Shown here: one piece after another, positions 61,490 through 64,000 of the stretch
Numbering within the stretch: the first letter of the stretch is position 1
How the letters are laid out: each line of letters begins with the position of its first letter
From: Piper betle
Lineage: Eukaryota > Streptophyta > Magnoliopsida > Piperales > Piperaceae
DNA length: 64,000 nucleotides
Direction: 5' to 3'
NCBI GenBank assembly: GCA_033002965.1
Contig: JAURVB010003394.1
Coordinates: 62,001 to 126,000 of the forward strand
Notes under the pieces: model-generated
Seen by the model: the letters and a program-made list of their open reading frames with translations, nothing else
The model's database searches: none
Told to the model about the DNA's origin: nothing
Position numbers and translations under genes: made by a program

Positions 61490-64000
61490 ATGGATCAGAA
61501 ATCATGGTTTTGGAGGAAAAAACCATCGGAGAAGACAATTACTGGGAATAATGAAGTCAAATTGTCATCCAAAGAGGCTGAAGCAAAGGTAGTACTGCGA
61601 ATTTTATTGTCCCGTGGTATTTTTCACTGTTATAATGCATTGACCGCGGAGCGGAGTCGTGTTAACTGAATGATACATGTCACATTGTGGTTGTTAAAAG
61701 TGATTTTTGTTGATATGACTGGTGGAAAGGATTAAAAAAGAAAAGAACATTTTGAATACCATAAGTACTTGGAATGCTTTTATTATTTTTAAGAATTAAC
61801 TTGCCCATCTGTTTCGTTTATGCTTCATCAATATATGTATATTTTTTGTGTGTCCACCATTACACTGGCCTGGAGCATTTCTTTTGCTATTGAAATTGAA
61901 AAACTTTACTAATAAAAACTGTATCCAAATTAATTTATGGTTCAAAAGATCTATTTAAACGTTGCCTATAGCAGTCTCAGTGGCATTAACAACTATTACT
62001 ATGAACAGAACTTTGCAACCAAAAGAAACACAAATTTGGAGAGGTCTGTGGATTTGCTCTATGAAAAATTGTCAAGTACCATTGCTGAGAGCAATGCAAA
62101 AGATGACCTTGTGGCACAGCATGCTAAGGTGGCTGAGGAAGCAATTGCTGGTATGATATTACATCTCTATTTATTCGTTTATATTAGAAAAGCATTGTAC
62201 TGATTCAGTGCAAGTTTAGGCTGGGAGAAAGCAGAAGCGGAAGCCTTAGGCTTTAAGAAAGAGTTGGAGAATGTCTTACAGCTTAAAGAAGCTGCAGAAG
62301 ACAGGGTGCATCATTTGGATTCTGCCTTGAAAGAGTGTATGCTGCAGTTGCGTCATGCTCGGGAAGAGCAAGAAGGGAAAATAGATGAGGTGATCATGCA
62401 AGCCACTAGAGAATTTGATAAAAGAAGAGCTGAATTGGAAGATAAACTGGTTGAAAAAACAAGATGATTTGTGAAATCGATTTCACTAAGAACCAACTTG
62501 TTAATGCTCTTCAAATGAAGGAAAAACTCATTGATAATCTCAACATTCATAAATGTCGGATTGAAGCAGAATTAAATGAGTTACTGGAACGTATGGATTC
62601 CATAGAAAAGGTCAATTCTTCTCTCAAGTATGAGGTTTTCATGCTTCAAAAGGAGTTGGAAATTCGAAATGAAGATAGAGAATTTAGTCAGAAAGCAGCT
62701 GATGCATCTCACAAGAAGCACCTTAATGATGTGAAAAAAATTACTAAACTAGAAACTGAATGCCAGAGATTACGCCTTTTAGTTCAAAAACGGTTGCCAG
62801 GTCCTGCTGCTTTGGCTAAAATGAAGCTTGAAGTAGAAGCATTGGGGCTAGAAAAAGCCGAATCAAGGAGAAAAGTATCTCCTCCTGTCGCAGTACAATC
62901 AGAAAGTGTCATTGAAAAGAGAAGAATTGCTTTTCTAACTGAGCAGTTATCTGCATTGGAGGTGGAGAATAAATTGCTAATAGAGAATTTGAAGAAAAAG
63001 GATTATGAACTTCAGGCTTCAAGGAATACGTGTGCACAAACATCTTCCAGAGTAGGACAGTATAAGACAGGAATTGATGGGTCTGAAAAAATGCATTTCC
63101 TGTCAAGTGGACCTGTTTCATCTGACCTTGCTTTGATGTCAATCTCTCAAGTTGATAAAATTAGTGCTGCTGAATCTTGGGCTTCTGCATTGACCTCAGA
63201 GCATAAAAATTTTAAATCTGAGAGATCACAGTCTCCAACATGTACTAGTATTGGAGCTTCAGATTTAAGTTTGATGGATGATTTTGCAGAAATGGAGAAA
63301 CTAGCCCTTGTAACTACCGAGATAGCTAAAGGTGGCAGTCAAAATTCAGACAACAAGTATACTAAAGCTATTATTCCTCTGGACACATATCGAAAGGACT
63401 ATTCCCCTGTTGTGACAGGTTATGAAGTTGTTCCGTTTGAAGATTCCCGCAAGGATATGGCTCAAAAATCGCCAAGTTGGCTTGAGGATGTTTTGATGCT
63501 CATCTTGCAGCATAGTCATGCAACGCATAAAAGTTACAAGGTAACTCTTGAGGAGGTTCGGAATGCTTTGACAAAAATGGATGGGACTGGCCATGATGAA
63601 GTAGGCTCTGCAGAAGTTGCTTCAACAAAGGATTCTGTTGATGCATTGGATATTACAAGTTGTTTGTCGCTTAAAACAAACAGCGAAAAGATATCTTCAA
63701 ACATATGCAGATCAGTGCAGAAAATTACAGATCTCATTGAAGGGATTGGTATACATGAAATATCTCCTGGACATAAAGCCAGCTCTACTGATTACACTGT
63801 AAGGATGTTTCAGTGGAAAAGTAGTGAACTCCATGACATTCTTCATCGTTTTGAGCAGAATTGTAATGATCTTTTGAAAGAAAAAGTGAGCTATGATTTG
63901 TTTTTCACTCAGTTAGCTTCTACCGTTGAGTGGATAATGAACCACTGCTTCTCATTGCAAGATGTGTCAAGCATGAAAGATTCCATTAAAAAACGTTATG
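61490..64000 (+). CDS. Filament-like plant protein (FPP), N-terminal part
   Basis: FPPs are long plant coiled-coil proteins linked to microtubules and exocytosis. Exon 1 is 61490-61588 (MDQKSWFWRKKPSEKTITG, the typical FPP start), exon 2 62009-62150 (YEKLSS, NAKDDLVAQHAKVAEEAIAG) and exon 3 62220 to beyond the window (WEKAEAEALGFKKELE, HLDSALKECMLQLRHAREE). Further landmarks are LQKELEIRNED, KLETECQRLRLLVQKRLPG and PAALAKMKLEVEALG; then come a Ser/Thr-rich middle and conserved SWLEDVLMLILQHSHATHKS. Heptad-rich coiled coil covers most of 62,220-62,850. The frame is short by one base at the A6 run 62454-62459 (ELEDKLVEK to MICEIDFTKNQLV); with one more A the protein stays open to the edge. The exon 2 acceptor (ATGAACAG) was chosen by phase. 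The symbol number within the FPP family is not decided. Confidence 0.85.

Overview
The window is nuclear DNA of a flowering plant, most likely a eudicot: long AT-rich introns with GT-AG borders, plant-specific protein families (DRM methyltransferase, CDKC, CURLY LEAF, filament-like plant protein), and abundant hAT, MULE and LTR-derived repeats. Gene names come from recognising translated exons by eye; exon borders were placed by splice signals and reading-phase arithmetic. No search was run.

Layout. 1-1,840: AT-rich DNA with a hAT-type MITE. 2,487-10,199 (+): a DRM3-type rearranged cytosine methyltransferase (RNA-directed DNA methylation). 11,341-13,109 (+): a 228-residue F-box/LRR protein. 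13,899-15,056 (+): a 5'-truncated CDKC kinase pseudogene. 16,570-22,337 (-): autophagy membrane protein ATG9. 23.1-39.5 kb: a repeat block with two more MITE copies, a long-TIR element, a 0.9-kb TSD-flanked LTR derivative, and a hAT transposon (8-bp TSD) that carries a younger 2.97-kb solo LTR (5-bp TSD) inside its transposase gene. 39,970-41,771 (-): a decayed serine carboxypeptidase-like gene. 42,494-55,409 (-): an 18-exon CURLY LEAF (E(z), PRC2) gene with a 2.94-kb solo LTR in intron 5 and a MULE-type MITE in intron 12. 56,595-59,796: a diverged member of the same LTR family, between CLF and the divergently transcribed filament-like plant protein gene that starts at 61,490 (+) and runs off the window.

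No operon-like cooperation is expected. DRM3 and CLF belong to two separate silencing systems (DNA methylation and H3K27me3) and happen to lie about 32 kb apart.

Two themes stand out. First, four recognisable genes (DRM3, ATG9, CLF, FPP) each break frame by loss of one base, mostly in an A/T run, exactly where exon phase shows a base is missing. This looks more like indel error in a long-read assembly than decay of four genes. CLF also has two CGA-to-TGA stops and a missing acceptor AG, so it may be a true pseudogene. Second, one LTR family is present as four TSD-flanked copies with no internal region in any of them. I found no convincing undescribed biological system; the most interesting structures are the nested hAT/solo-LTR locus, the lesion-bearing CLF gene, and a hAT MITE family that seems to carry a tRNA-like module.
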